Shown: positions 26,918 to 35,798, counted from the stretch's first letter. The stretch: DNA of 64,000 nucleotides from Paraburkholderia fungorum (GCF_003610895.1 NZ_MCAS01000003.1:62001-126000), one strand, 5' to 3'. Translations and numbers: made by a program. Notes: generated by a model from the sequence alone, not told the origin.

Positions 26918-27577
26918 ATGAAGATAGGCATTCTCGGCGCCGGCTTTATCGGCCGCGCGATGGCGGCGCTCGCCAGAAACGCGGGTCACGAAGTGATGAT
27001 CAGCAATTCCCGTGGTCCGCAGACACTGACCAGCACGGCTGCGGCGCTTGGCTGTGCGCTCGGCACGGCAGAAGAGGCGGCGAAGTTCGGCGACGTGGTG
27101 ATTGTCGCCGTGCCGTTCGGAAGTCTTGGTGCGCTGCCGGTTGCGGCGCTCGACGGCAAGATCGTGATCGACACGTGCAATCACTATCCCGATCGTGACG
27201 GCCGGATCGAGGCGCTGGAGAGCGGCTCGACGACCACCAGCCAGATGCTGGCCGCCGCGTTGCCAGGCGCGAAGGTGGTCAAGGCTTTCAATGCGATTCT
27301 GGCGAGGGATCTCGAAACGCACGGCAAGCCGGCCGGCGCGGGGGACCGCCGGGCACTGCCGCTGGCCGGCGACGATGCGCAGGCCAGAGAGGTGGTGAGC
27401 GGACTCGTCGACCAGTTCGGCTTCGATCCGGTCGATGCCGGGACGCTCGCCGACAGCTGGCGCTTCGAGCGTGCGAAGCCGGTTTACTGCATTCCGCTGG
27501 ATCGGGCGGGCATCGTCGAAGGACTGGCTGCGGCGCGACGGGACGTCGAGCTGCCGCATGGGTCCTGGCGGCGCTGA
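26918..27577 (+). CDS. NADP-dependent F420-reductase-like oxidoreductase
   Basis: A 219-residue protein with an N-terminal Rossmann fold (MKIGILGAGFIGRAMAALARNAGHEV) and the NSRGP segment where NADP phosphate is usually bound. It matches the short F420_oxidored group, which in organisms lacking F420 probably acts on other substrates. KAFNAI (about 125-130) and the C-terminal GIVEGLAAARRDVELP are family-like. Divergent from a LysR gene. The substrate is unknown. Confidence 0.83.
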   Translation: MKIGILGAGFIGRAMAALARNAGHEVMISNSRGPQTLTSTAAALGCALGTAEEAAKFGDVVIVAVPFGSLGALPVAALDGKIVIDTCNHYPDRDGRIEALESGSTTTSQMLAAALPGAKVVKAFNAILARDLETHGKPAGAGDRRALPLAGDDAQAREVVSGLVDQFGFDPVDAGTLADSWRFERAKPVYCIPLDRAGIVEGLAAARRDVELPHGSWRR

Positions 27578-27630
27578 GCCGGCGTTCAGCGCCGGCCCGT
27601 TCGATCTCGGCCGGCTATCGTGCAGGAAAG

Positions 27631-28488
27631 TCAGGCAGGGAAATCAGTCGATGCCGATAACGTCCTCCACGTTTCGGTTTCCTCGGTGACGTAGGCATTT
27701 TTCTCGGCGATGGCCTTCAGGGTGTCGGTGCCAAGGGGCAGCCGCAGCGGCGGCGTTTGCGCATCGACCAGTTCGACCATGGCGGCCGCGAGCTTATCCG
27801 GGTTGCCCGGCTGGTTGTGGTTCAGGCTGGTCGCGAGCCGGCGGACCTTGCCCGATGTCTCGTCATAGTCCGCGATCACGTTCCCGGCCACCACGAGCGA
27901 CGACGCGTCGAGGAAGTCGGTACGGAAATATCCCGGCTCCACGACGGTGGCGTGAATGCCGAGCGGCTTGAGTTCGGCGTGCAATGCCTCGGTCAGGCCT
28001 TCCACCGCGAACTTGGTCGAGCAATAGGCGCCGAAGCCGGCGGCGGACCGGTAGCCGCCGATCGACGACATATTGATGACGTGACCCGCCCGCTGCGCGC
28101 GCATCACCGGCAAAACGGCGCGCGTGATGTTCAGCAGGCCGAAAATGTTCGTGTCGTACATACGGCGCACGTCGGCGTCGCTGGACTCTTCGATTGCACC
28201 AAGCAGACCGAATCCCGCGTTGTTGACCAGAACGTCGATGCGGCCGAATCGTTCCACCGCGGCTTGAACCGCGGCTTTCGCCTGAGTTTCGTTGGTCACG
28301 TCCAACGCCAGCGGCAGGAGGGCCGGCGAGTCGCCGAAGCGCTCGGCGATCGCCGCGGTATTGCGGCCGGTGGCAACGACCGCATTGCCGTCGGCGAGCG
28401 CCGCCTGAGCGATCAGGGCGCCAAGGCCGCGCGAGGCGCCGGTAATGAACCAGACGCGCTTGAAGCTGTTGTTGGCTGGGTTGACCAT
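27631..28488 (-). CDS. Short-chain dehydrogenase/reductase
   Basis: A 285-residue classical SDR. TGASRGLGALIA (about 16-27), NNAGFG, the catalytic Ser in NMSSIGGYRS and YCSTK (Tyr and Lys) are intact; GRN after the second strand suggests NADP(H). The longer C-terminal part resembles SDRs annotated as oxidoreductases or ketoreductases acting on small carbonyls. It is divergent from the LysR gene at 28599, which probably controls it, and its stop lies 53 bp from the converging reductase gene. Confidence 0.88.
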   Translation of the reverse strand: MVNPANNSFKRVWFITGASRGLGALIAQAALADGNAVVATGRNTAAIAERFGDSPALLPLALDVTNETQAKAAVQAAVERFGRIDVLVNNAGFGLLGAIEESSDADVRRMYDTNIFGLLNITRAVLPVMRAQRAGHVINMSSIGGYRSAAGFGAYCSTKFAVEGLTEALHAELKPLGIHATVVEPGYFRTDFLDASSLVVAGNVIADYDETSGKVRRLATSLNHNQPGNPDKLAAAMVELVDAQTPPLRLPLGTDTLKAIAEKNAYVTEETETWRTLSASTDFPA

Positions 28489-28598
28489 GATGTTGCTCCT
28501 ACGTTTCGAGTGGAAGTGAACGAATCATAGGAGGGGCGATTGGCACAAACTAGCCATGGATTGGTAGACTGATAATCAACTTTTATTTGCTAATCCGA

Positions 28599-29540
28599 AT
28601 GGCCATGAACGAAGTTCGCGCGATCACGATATTCGTCCGGGCCGCGGCGCTGGGTAGCCTGCGCAAGGCGGCCGTGGACCAGGGCATCTCGCCGCAGGCC
28701 GCGAGCCACGCGGTGATGCAACTGGAAAAGGCGCTGGGGGTTCGGCTTTTCCATCGAACCACGCGCAAGCTGAGCCTGACTGAGGAGGGGCAGGGACTGC
28801 TGGAAAGCGTGAAACCCGCGTTGGCCGTATTGTCCTCGGCACTCGACGACGCGCGGCGCGCGAAAGACGAGATTGCCGGGCCGCTGCGGGTGAGCGCGCC
28901 AAGAGCCATGGGGCAGACCGTGCTGTGGCCGTATTTCATGGAATTCGCCGAACTGCATCCGAATGTGCAACTGGACGTGCAGTTCGACGATCTCTTCACC
29001 GACCTCGTCGGCGATCGCGCCGACGTCGGATTTCGCGGCGGCTCGCCGCCTTCGGGCGGCACGATCGCGCGCCGGCTCCTGCCGATTCAACTGATCGTCT
29101 GCGCCTCGCCCGCGTATATCGAGCGGCATGGCGCGCCGCGGACCATCGACGAACTCGACGCCCACCATTGCACCGGCTACCGGCGGGCGAATACCGGCAA
29201 GCAGGCGCCGTGGGAGTTTCTCATCGGCGAGGAGATCGTCTATCGCGACATCGCGACCACCTTATGCGTCAACGATACGGACGCGGAGACTCAGGCCGTG
29301 CTGGCCGGGCTCGCAATCGGTCAACTCGGCAGCTTTTCGGCGACCGTGCCGATCAGGCGAGGCCAGCTTGTTCCGCTGCTTGTCGAGCACGTCACGCAGC
29401 GTGAAGCCATCTACATCTACTACCGACACCGAACCGAGCAGCCGCTGCGCGTGAGGACGTTCATCGATTTCATGGTCGGGCGCCTCGCGGGAAACACGAA
29501 TTTCTACTTCGAGCCGGCCGAGCTTCGTGCGGCGCGTTGA
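28599..29540 (+). CDS. LysR-family transcriptional regulator
   Basis: A LysR protein of about 313 residues, divergent from the SDR gene. The helix-turn-helix (SLRKAAVDQGISPQAASHAV) is followed by LFHRTTRKLSLTEEG and a full effector domain. Two ATGs, at 28599 and 28605, are equally plausible starts and neither has a strong ribosome-binding site; a TTG at 28587 is less likely. The last about 20 residues are an extension beyond the usual effector domain. Confidence 0.86.
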   Translation: MAMNEVRAITIFVRAAALGSLRKAAVDQGISPQAASHAVMQLEKALGVRLFHRTTRKLSLTEEGQGLLESVKPALAVLSSALDDARRAKDEIAGPLRVSAPRAMGQTVLWPYFMEFAELHPNVQLDVQFDDLFTDLVGDRADVGFRGGSPPSGGTIARRLLPIQLIVCASPAYIERHGAPRTIDELDAHHCTGYRRANTGKQAPWEFLIGEEIVYRDIATTLCVNDTDAETQAVLAGLAIGQLGSFSATVPIRRGQLVPLLVEHVTQREAIYIYYRHRTEQPLRVRTFIDFMVGRLAGNTNFYFEPAELRAAR

Positions 29541-29654
29541 GCCGGTGCCCGGTTTTCAGGTTCACGCTTGGCACACTCCGCTTGGCACACCCTTGGTACA
29601 TCAATACGCACGACGGTGTTTGTCCGCGCTGCATTGCGGCCATGAGCGCCGGGT

Positions 29655-29687
29655 GGCGGCGTCCCCATGTGAGGGGGGCACGCCGCC
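29655..29687. terminator. GC-rich hairpin between converging LysR and binding-protein genes
   Basis: GGCGGCGT (29655-29662) pairs with ACGCCGCC (29680-29687), with further CCCC/GGGG pairing inside. It lies in the gap between the two converging stop codons. There is no U-run, so it may act as a 3' end stabiliser or a Rho-assisted terminator rather than a classic intrinsic one. Confidence 0.45.
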
Positions 29688-29696
29688 GGCAGAGCG

Positions 29697-30788
29697 CTAT
29701 TTGATCGACTGAATCTGCGCCTGGCTCAGCTCCCACGTATGCGGCGGCAGTGGAATGAAGTGCACCGTATCGAGGTAGGCCTCGTTCGTCTCCGACGGCA
29801 CGATGGTCCACAGCAGGAACCTGCGCAGCGCGGCGGCGGTCGCGGCGTCGGGTTGTTTTGCCGACACCACCGCGTACTCGTAATTGACGAGCGGATAGGC
29901 GCCCGATGCCGGCGCGAACACGAGGCTCAGCCGTTCGTCGGGCGGCGTGCGCGGGCCGAGCGAGGCGGCACCTGCCGTGATCGTGTCCTTGCTGGGCAAG
30001 ACGAACTCGCCCGCTCCGTTCTTGAGCGCCGCGGTACCGAGTTTTGCCTCGGCGAGTTTGTCGGTGAAGCTGACACCGACGTAACCGAGCGACCACGGTG
30101 TCGACTGCAGCGCCTGCACCATGCCGGCATTGCCCACCGCGCTTGCACTGCCCGGCACCGCGGGCCACGCGATGCTCGTGCCGTAGCCCTTGTCGCTTTC
30201 CCAGGCGGGCGTCGAGAACGACAGGAATTGCGTGAACACGAACGTATCGCCGGAGCCGTCGGCCCGATGGATCGGCACGATCGGGTGATGAGGCAAGGCC
30301 ACGCCGGGGTTGAGCGCCGCGATCTGCGGCGCATCCCAGTTGCGGATCGCGCCGGTGTAGATCCCGGCGAGCACCGGGCCGTCCAGTTTCAGATGCGTCG
30401 CGTTGAGGCCCGGCAGGTTGTAGTTGACCGTCTGCGCGGCGATGGCGAGTGGGACGTTGATGATCTGCGGGTGCTGCCTCATATCGGCATCCGACATGTA
30501 GGCGTCGGACGCACCGATCTGCACCTTGCCCGTCAGGGCCTGCTGGATACCGGCTTCCGAACCGGTCGCGCCGGTGCTCACGTGAATGCCTGGGTGCGAT
30601 TTGGTGTACGCATCCACCCAGGTCGTGAACAAGGGGTACAGCAAGGTCGAGCCGGTTTCGCTCAGCGTGAGGTCCTGTGCATTGGCCAATGCGCCGGTCA
30701 TCAAGGTGAGCGCGGCAACGCACAGCGGCGCGCCGGCGATATGCCGCCAGCGCGAGCGCAGTACCGGGTTCTTGTGTTGCTCAGTCAT
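29697..30788 (-). CDS. PstS-like periplasmic phosphate-binding protein
   Basis: A 363-residue secreted protein with a signal peptide (APLCVAALTLMTGALANAQ, cleavage near residue 38). The PstS-type ligand regions are visible: ETGSTLLYPLF (residues about 43-53), ATGSEAGIQQALTG, IGASDAYMSD, and RADGSGDTFVFTQFLS, which corresponds to the RSDGSGTTF loop of PstS. The start at 30788 has GGAGAC upstream. In the standard Pst system this protein feeds PstCAB. Here no ABC genes follow; the gene instead lies 69 bp after an MFS permease gene on the same strand. Phosphate is the likely ligand, though related oxyanions are possible. Confidence 0.87.
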   Translation of the reverse strand: MTEQHKNPVLRSRWRHIAGAPLCVAALTLMTGALANAQDLTLSETGSTLLYPLFTTWVDAYTKSHPGIHVSTGATGSEAGIQQALTGKVQIGASDAYMSDADMRQHPQIINVPLAIAAQTVNYNLPGLNATHLKLDGPVLAGIYTGAIRNWDAPQIAALNPGVALPHHPIVPIHRADGSGDTFVFTQFLSFSTPAWESDKGYGTSIAWPAVPGSASAVGNAGMVQALQSTPWSLGYVGVSFTDKLAEAKLGTAALKNGAGEFVLPSKDTITAGAASLGPRTPPDERLSLVFAPASGAYPLVNYEYAVVSAKQPDAATAAALRRFLLWTIVPSETNEAYLDTVHFIPLPPHTWELSQAQIQSIK

Positions 30789-30857
30789 GCGTGTCTCCGT
30801 CGCGATACGGGGAATCCGTCGGGTGTGTGCAGGCGCCATGGCGGGCTGTGAACGCGC

Positions 30858-32345
30858 TTAGCGTCCAATCTCGTCAAGGCTCACGCCGTTTGTTTCGATG
30901 CGGAACAGCCATGTGACCACCGCGCCGAGAATCGACGTGCCCACGAGAATGTAGAGCAGGGGACCGGTGCCGATACCTGTCAGCAGGATCGGGAACAGGA
31001 AGGCCGTTGCGACCGCACCGATCTTGCCGACCGCTGCGGCGAACCCCGCACCCGTGCCGCGAATGGCGGTCGGAAACACTTCGCCCGCCAGCAGATAGGT
31101 CTGCGCGTTAGGCCCCAGGTTGGTCATGAAGTTGAACAGCATGAAGCCGGCGAAAATCACCACGGTCTTGGTGGAACCTTCAAAACCATCGGAGAACGAA
31201 GCAATCAGCAAACCTGCCGCGCAGCCGATAAAGCCGATCACCTGCAGCCAGATCCGCCCGACCCTGTCCGCGAGGATGACCGCGAAAATGATGCCGACGA
31301 TCAGCAGCATCGTGATCAGGGCCGCACCTTTGGCGGCAAGGATGTCGTTGAGAATCAGATCGGTGATGCTGCGCACATGATCCGGCTTGCTGCCGAACGC
31401 CGCGGCGAGAATGGTGGGCGTGAAAATGCCGATGCCATAGGTGCCGAGATCCTGCAGGAACCACGGTATCGAGGCAAGAATCGTGGCGCGCAGGTTGCGC
31501 TTCGCGAACAGCGCGAAAAAGCTTTGCTTGCCGCCGTGGCCGCTGGCGGCATTGTCGAGTTCACGCGACAGCGCGATGCTGGTCGGATACTGCGGCGTAC
31601 GTACCAGCAGGCGTTTTGCAGCAGCTTCCGCGCGATCGACCGCGCCGCGAATATGCAGCCAGCTCGGGCTTTCGGTGATGAAGAAGCGGCCGATGGTCAC
31701 CGCCAGCGCCGGGATAATCGCGGTGCCGTACATCCAGCGCCACGCGTCGAGGGTCGGGATGGTCGAGAGGACCAGAAAGCCGACCGCCGTGCCGCCCAGT
31801 GCGCCGAGCGCCTGGAAGCCGAACGCCGCCAGCACCAGTTTGCCGCGTGCGCTGCTGGGGATGCTTTCGGAGATGATCATATGCGCGGTCGGATAGTCGC
31901 AGCCGAGCGCCACGCCGAGTCCGAACAGACAGATCACGAGCGAGGTGAAGTTGGTGCACAGCACCAGCAGCACCAGAAACGCGACGAAGATGATCATCTC
32001 GACAATGAACATCCGCTTGCGCCCGAAGTAATCGGACATGCCGCCCAGACCCACCGCGCCGACCAGAATGCCCATCAGGCTGGCGGCGCTGATGAGGCCG
32101 TTCTGTGCCGCGCCAATGCCGAACTCCCGCGAGATCAGCGGGAGCGCCACGCCGGTCATGAAGACGACAAATCCCTCAAAGAACTTACCCGCTGCCGCGA
32201 GCGACCAGATGCGCCATTGCATGCCTGTCATCGGCACGGTCGGAAGACGGGTGCCGTCGGGCCAGATTGGGCGTTCGTCAATGTACTGCTGGACCGACTT
32301 CACATTGGCCTGCCGCAAACCCTCGGAATCTGCCACATCATGCAT
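30858..32345 (-). CDS. MFS permease, PHS (phosphate:H+ symporter)-like
   Basis: A 495-residue, 12-helix permease with a soluble N-terminus of about 45 residues. GMSDYFGRKRMFI is the MFS helix 2-3 motif. GVALGCDYPTAHMIISE resembles the GxDYPxS-type segment of Pho84-like phosphate symporters, and LLAGEVFPTAIRGTGAGFAA is the second-half motif. The start at 32345 has AAGGAG about 8 nt upstream; the longer frame is unsupported. Its partner gene encodes a PstS-like binding protein, which strengthens the case for phosphate or a phosphorylated compound. A sugar or organic acid cannot be excluded. Confidence 0.84.
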   Translation of the reverse strand: MHDVADSEGLRQANVKSVQQYIDERPIWPDGTRLPTVPMTGMQWRIWSLAAAGKFFEGFVVFMTGVALPLISREFGIGAAQNGLISAASLMGILVGAVGLGGMSDYFGRKRMFIVEMIIFVAFLVLLVLCTNFTSLVICLFGLGVALGCDYPTAHMIISESIPSSARGKLVLAAFGFQALGALGGTAVGFLVLSTIPTLDAWRWMYGTAIIPALAVTIGRFFITESPSWLHIRGAVDRAEAAAKRLLVRTPQYPTSIALSRELDNAASGHGGKQSFFALFAKRNLRATILASIPWFLQDLGTYGIGIFTPTILAAAFGSKPDHVRSITDLILNDILAAKGAALITMLLIVGIIFAVILADRVGRIWLQVIGFIGCAAGLLIASFSDGFEGSTKTVVIFAGFMLFNFMTNLGPNAQTYLLAGEVFPTAIRGTGAGFAAAVGKIGAVATAFLFPILLTGIGTGPLLYILVGTSILGAVVTWLFRIETNGVSLDEIGR

Positions 32346-32680
32346 AACTTGCTCCTTGTGGAACTGCAGCGGTAGCACGGGCGATCGAAAGTATGTCGTA
32401 ATCGGGCACGCATGCGTTGTTCGCCGCGCATCCTGCGCCTCTCAGCGGCGCGCGAATCTGGAATCGGACATCTGGCTGATGCACGGCAGGCGGGGAGATG
32501 GGGGAACCGACCCCGTGGGCAGCCAGCACTGACATGGTGCCGCCCGTGGGTGTCGTTCGGATGACACAAACCTGTCGTAAAACATTCGGTCCAATACTCG
32601 CGTATTGCGATCTTTTCGCGACGCCGATGGGGATTCACCCCGTGCAACCTGCTGACAGGTTCGGTACGAGCGAACGATGC
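32346..32680. promoter_or_regulatory. Promoter region of the permease/binding-protein pair, with Pho-box-like heptamers
   Basis: No gene is seen in these 335 bp. CTGTCGTAAAA (32572-32582) matches the first half of the PhoB box (CTGTCAT plus A/T) in 6 of 7 bases. ATGACAC, 11 nt upstream (32561-32567), is a minus-strand GTGTCAT, and CTGACAG (32652-32658) is a minus-strand CTGTCAG. The arrangement is not a clean tandem box. AATAC/GTATT and AACCTG/CAGGTT dyads are also present. Confidence 0.35.
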
Positions 32681-33064
32681 TTACGTCTTTGGCAACGTGG
32701 ACTTTCCGCTTCGTTTGCGCGGCTTCGGCTCGACGCCGATGCGCGGATCACGTGCGAGCACGAGCGCAGTCATCCGTTCCACGACGGGTTCGAACGCTAG
32801 GTCGTCTTGCGGCACATAGAGCCATTTGCCGAGTACCGGATGCGGCCGCAGTGCGGGCATTTCCTCGATGAGCGCGGCGTGCCGATCCTGTGATGTGCAC
32901 ACCAGCAGACCATTCCACGGCTTGTCGCGATCGGCTGCGATCAGACACAGCAGGCCGTCGATATAGGCGGCGTCGCTGCCGAACATCCGCTTGCAGATAT
33001 AGGTCGAATCGCGCTCGAACGCGTCGAAGATCCAGAGGAGCGAGTTGCGGATGGAAGAGGGCAT
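32681..33064 (-). CDS. Small conserved-looking protein, possibly TfoX N-terminal-like
   Basis: A 127-residue protein starting MPSSIRNSLLWIFDAF. The segment KRMFGSDAAYIDGLLCLIAADRD resembles the RMFGG...YLDG pattern of the TfoX N-terminal domain, and KWLYVPQDDL fits the same fold. The C-terminus is basic (PKPRKRSGKST). I chose the ATG at 33064 because the longer frame starts with TTG. It lies downstream of the SDR gene on the same strand with a 169-bp gap. No role can be given. Confidence 0.6.
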   Translation of the reverse strand: MPSSIRNSLLWIFDAFERDSTYICKRMFGSDAAYIDGLLCLIAADRDKPWNGLLVCTSQDRHAALIEEMPALRPHPVLGKWLYVPQDDLAFEPVVERMTALVLARDPRIGVEPKPRKRSGKSTLPKT

Positions 33065-33233
33065 TGCCGCGAAGTCCGTGACGATAAAAGCGAAGATGAG
33101 CTTACACAAATTCGCCGGCCTTGGCAGTGGGTGTCAATCCGTCGTCAAGCGATATTTCTCTCTTGAGCGCGACATCTGGCGAATGCTCCAGCCGACCCGA
33201 TCCCGTCACGCTCGGACATAACGCGCCCCAGCC

Positions 33234-34004
33234 TCAGATCGACTTGACCTCGCCACCGTCCATCCGCAACGTCGAGCCCGTCATCCAGTGAGCCGCTGGC
33301 GACACGATAAACGCCATCAGTTCGGCAATCTCCTCGGGCGTACCATATCGGGCGATTCCCGCTTCGAGAGGAAACCGCGCGGTGGCTTCTTCGACTGTCA
33401 TGTCGTGCAGCGGCGCCCAGTGCTCCAGATAGGATTGCCGCCGACCGGTCATCACCGGGCCGGGCAGCACGCTGTTGACCTGTACGCCGTCGGCAATCCC
33501 CCGGTCCGAGAAGGCTTTCGCCAGCGCCACGATCGCTGCGTTGATCGTGCCAACGGCTGCGTACGGTGCCTTGGGAAACAAGGCCGAGTTACCCGACATC
33601 AGCACCACCGATCCCGCGGTTTTCTTCAGCGATGGCCATGCCGCGATCGTCAGGCGCCGCGCGCCATGCAGCTTGAGCGCGAGGCCACGGTCCCATTGAT
33701 CGTCGGTCATGTCGAAGACATCGATCTGCGGCACCGCGCCCGCGATGTTGAGCAACGCGTCGATCTGCCCGAATGCCGCCAGCGCCTGATCGACGACCTG
33801 CTGTGCGGCCTCCGGTTCGGACAGATCGAGGTCGATGGCGAGCGGTTCGGCGCCGGCCTGCTTGACGTCGTTCGCGGTCTGCGCGAGGTTCTCGCGATTG
33901 CGCGCTACCAGCACGACCGACGCAAAATCCCGCGCTAACCTGATGGCGGTCGAACGGCCGATACCCTGGCTCGCGCCGGTCACGATAGCTACCCTGCTGG
34001 ACAT
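33234..34004 (-). CDS. Short-chain dehydrogenase-like protein with an altered active site
   Basis: A 256-residue SDR-fold protein. TGASQGIGRSTA and NIAGAVPQ are normal, but the catalytic YxxxK reads Y-A-A-V-G (in KAPYAAVGTIN), so the lysine is replaced by glycine. The serine loop (LMSGNSALF) is kept. The C-terminal MTGSTLRMDGGEV is typical. It may have little dehydrogenase activity or use another residue. It is the third gene after two alpha/beta hydrolases on the minus strand, downstream of the CGNR-controlled promoter region. Confidence 0.82.
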   Translation of the reverse strand: MSSRVAIVTGASQGIGRSTAIRLARDFASVVLVARNRENLAQTANDVKQAGAEPLAIDLDLSEPEAAQQVVDQALAAFGQIDALLNIAGAVPQIDVFDMTDDQWDRGLALKLHGARRLTIAAWPSLKKTAGSVVLMSGNSALFPKAPYAAVGTINAAIVALAKAFSDRGIADGVQVNSVLPGPVMTGRRQSYLEHWAPLHDMTVEEATARFPLEAGIARYGTPEEIAELMAFIVSPAAHWMTGSTLRMDGGEVKSI

Positions 34005-34016
34005 TTCCTTTCTCCT

Positions 34017-34054
34017 TTAACACGTGGATTTACGCGTGAATTAACACGTGGATT
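34017..34054. repeat. Direct 14-bp repeat upstream of the SDR-like gene
   Basis: TTAACACGTGGATT occurs exactly at 34017-34030 and 34041-34054 (period 24 nt), each containing the palindrome CACGTG; the sequence between contains ACGCGT. It lies just before the SDR-like gene's ribosome-binding site (minus strand) and after the hydrolase stop. It may be an operator pair or a local duplication. Confidence 0.45.
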
Positions 34055-34104
34055 GGCCGCTCGAGCGGCGATTCAACGAACCGCCGCCATGCCGCGTTTG
34101 CCGG

Positions 34105-34959
34105 TCAGCGGACAAGAAATCCGGATATCGCCGCGGCGATCTCGGCCGCGTGAGTCTCCAGCGCGAAGTGGCCGGTGTCGAAGAAACGCACCTCGGCATC
34201 CGGTATATCGCGTTTGAATGCCTCGGCGCCGGGTGGCAGGAAAAACGGATCGTTCTTGCCCCACACGGCAAGGAATGGCGGCCGGTGACTGCGGAAATAC
34301 TGCTGGAATGCCGGGTACAAAGCGACATTGTTCCGATAGTCTCCGAACAGATCGAGCTGGATCTCGTCGGCACCCGGCCGATTCAGATAGAACTCGTCGA
34401 GTGAGTAGCCGTCTGGCGACACGGAAGTCGTGTCCTGTACGCCATGCGTGTACTGCCACACGGTCGCCTCATGAGTCAGCATGGCGCGAAGCGCCTCGCG
34501 ATTGGCGTGTGAAGGATCCTGCCAGTACGCGCGGATCGGATTCCAGCCGTCGCTCAAACCTTCTTCGTACGCGTTGCCGTTCTGCGAGATGATTGCGGCG
34601 ATCCGCTCAGGATGCCTGAGTGCAAGCCGAAACCCGGTCGGCGCGCCGTAGTCGAATACGTACATGGCAAAGCGATCGAAGCCGATCTGTTCGGTGAAGC
34701 GTTCGATAACGTTGGCGATGTTGTCGAAGGTGTACGCAAAAGCGCTGCGCTCCGGCATGTCTGACTGACCAAAGCCCGGCAGATCGGGTGCGACGATATG
34801 AAAACGCTCGGCAAGCAGGGGGATCAGGTCTCGAAACATGTGGCTCGAACTCGGAAAGCCGTGGAGAAGCAGCAGTTTCGGTGCGTTCGGACGACCCGCT
34901 TCGCGATAGAACACCTTGACGCCGTCGACGTCGGAAAAACGATAGGCAATGGCGGACAT
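34105..34959 (-). CDS. Alpha/beta hydrolase of the epoxide hydrolase/haloalkane dehalogenase type
   Basis: A 284-residue alpha/beta hydrolase. The oxyanion segment is HGFPSSSHMFR, the nucleophile is Asp in YVFDYGAPTG, the acid is in WGKNDPFF, and the catalytic His is in TGHFALE. An Asp nucleophile points to epoxide hydrolases or haloalkane dehalogenases, not esterases. It lies between two genes on the same strand (66 bp from the upstream hydrolase), likely one operon. The natural substrate is unknown. Confidence 0.86.
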   Translation of the reverse strand: MSAIAYRFSDVDGVKVFYREAGRPNAPKLLLLHGFPSSSHMFRDLIPLLAERFHIVAPDLPGFGQSDMPERSAFAYTFDNIANVIERFTEQIGFDRFAMYVFDYGAPTGFRLALRHPERIAAIISQNGNAYEEGLSDGWNPIRAYWQDPSHANREALRAMLTHEATVWQYTHGVQDTTSVSPDGYSLDEFYLNRPGADEIQLDLFGDYRNNVALYPAFQQYFRSHRPPFLAVWGKNDPFFLPPGAEAFKRDIPDAEVRFFDTGHFALETHAAEIAAAISGFLVR

Positions 34960-35025
34960 GAGTTGACTCCTGATAGGGAATGGCAGGCGGCGAGTGCCGA
35001 TTGGTGTGACAGGTTTTTCGTATTG

Positions 35026-35733
35026 CTAACTAGTCGAAGATGAAGTCGAGACAGCACGGACCGCTTCGACAATGACATCGGTGACGAGGTCAGGCGCTGT
35101 GACTAGCGGTGTGTGATCGACCTCGTATGAATGCACGTGCGCGTTCATGCGCTGTGCCATGAAACGTTGCGTGTCAGGATTGATCATCCGGTCCTGCCCG
35201 GCGATCAGGAACCAGCTTGGCCGGTTCTTCCAGAGTGGGCGCCCAAGCACTTCGCCAATGCATGCAGCCGAAATGGGCCGTTGAACCGCGCCGAGCACGG
35301 TCAACTCCTGTGCGCTCGCGTGCTGTGCGAACGCCGCCGCAAAGGCTTCTTCGGGCAGCCATATCTGGCCATGCCGATCCGGCGCCAGCCTGGGCGCGAG
35401 CGGGTGCGCTTCCCCGCGATAGAACACGTCGCTCACCGTTTCGCCTTCGGCAGGCGCAAGAGCGGCGACGTAGACCAGCGCCTTGACGTTGTCGGCGCGC
35501 GTCGCGCCGATTACTGCGCCCGCGTAGGCATGCCCCACGACAACGACCGGACCGTCGATGCGTTCCAGTGTTCTATCGAGCGCGGCCACGTCGTCATGCA
35601 GCGCGCTGAGCGGCAAGGGCGCAGCGACTGCCCGAATGCCATTTGCCTTCAGACGTTCGATCACCTTGCTCCAACTCGAACCGTCTGCCCACGCGCCGTG
35701 CACCAGCACCACGCTCACATTGCCGATCGACAT
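35026..35733 (-). CDS. Alpha/beta hydrolase-fold protein lacking the nucleophilic serine
   Basis: A 235-residue protein of the plant esterase/hydroxynitrile-lyase-like branch: VLVHGAWADGSSW at the N-terminus, and DHTPLVTAPD with the conserved His near the end. The nucleophile elbow reads GHAYAG where GHSYGG is normal, so the serine is alanine. The protein probably is not a normal esterase; it may use a different mechanism or be a binding protein. It is the first gene of the minus-strand operon opposite the CGNR regulator. Confidence 0.82.
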   Translation of the reverse strand: MSIGNVSVVLVHGAWADGSSWSKVIERLKANGIRAVAAPLPLSALHDDVAALDRTLERIDGPVVVVGHAYAGAVIGATRADNVKALVYVAALAPAEGETVSDVFYRGEAHPLAPRLAPDRHGQIWLPEEAFAAAFAQHASAQELTVLGAVQRPISAACIGEVLGRPLWKNRPSWFLIAGQDRMINPDTQRFMAQRMNAHVHSYEVDHTPLVTAPDLVTDVIVEAVRAVSTSSSTS

Positions 35734-35798
35734 TTCTCGCTCCTTTGACGGACCTGGACGCCGCTTGCGATTCAGATGTATCGCGATGCGTTGTCTTC

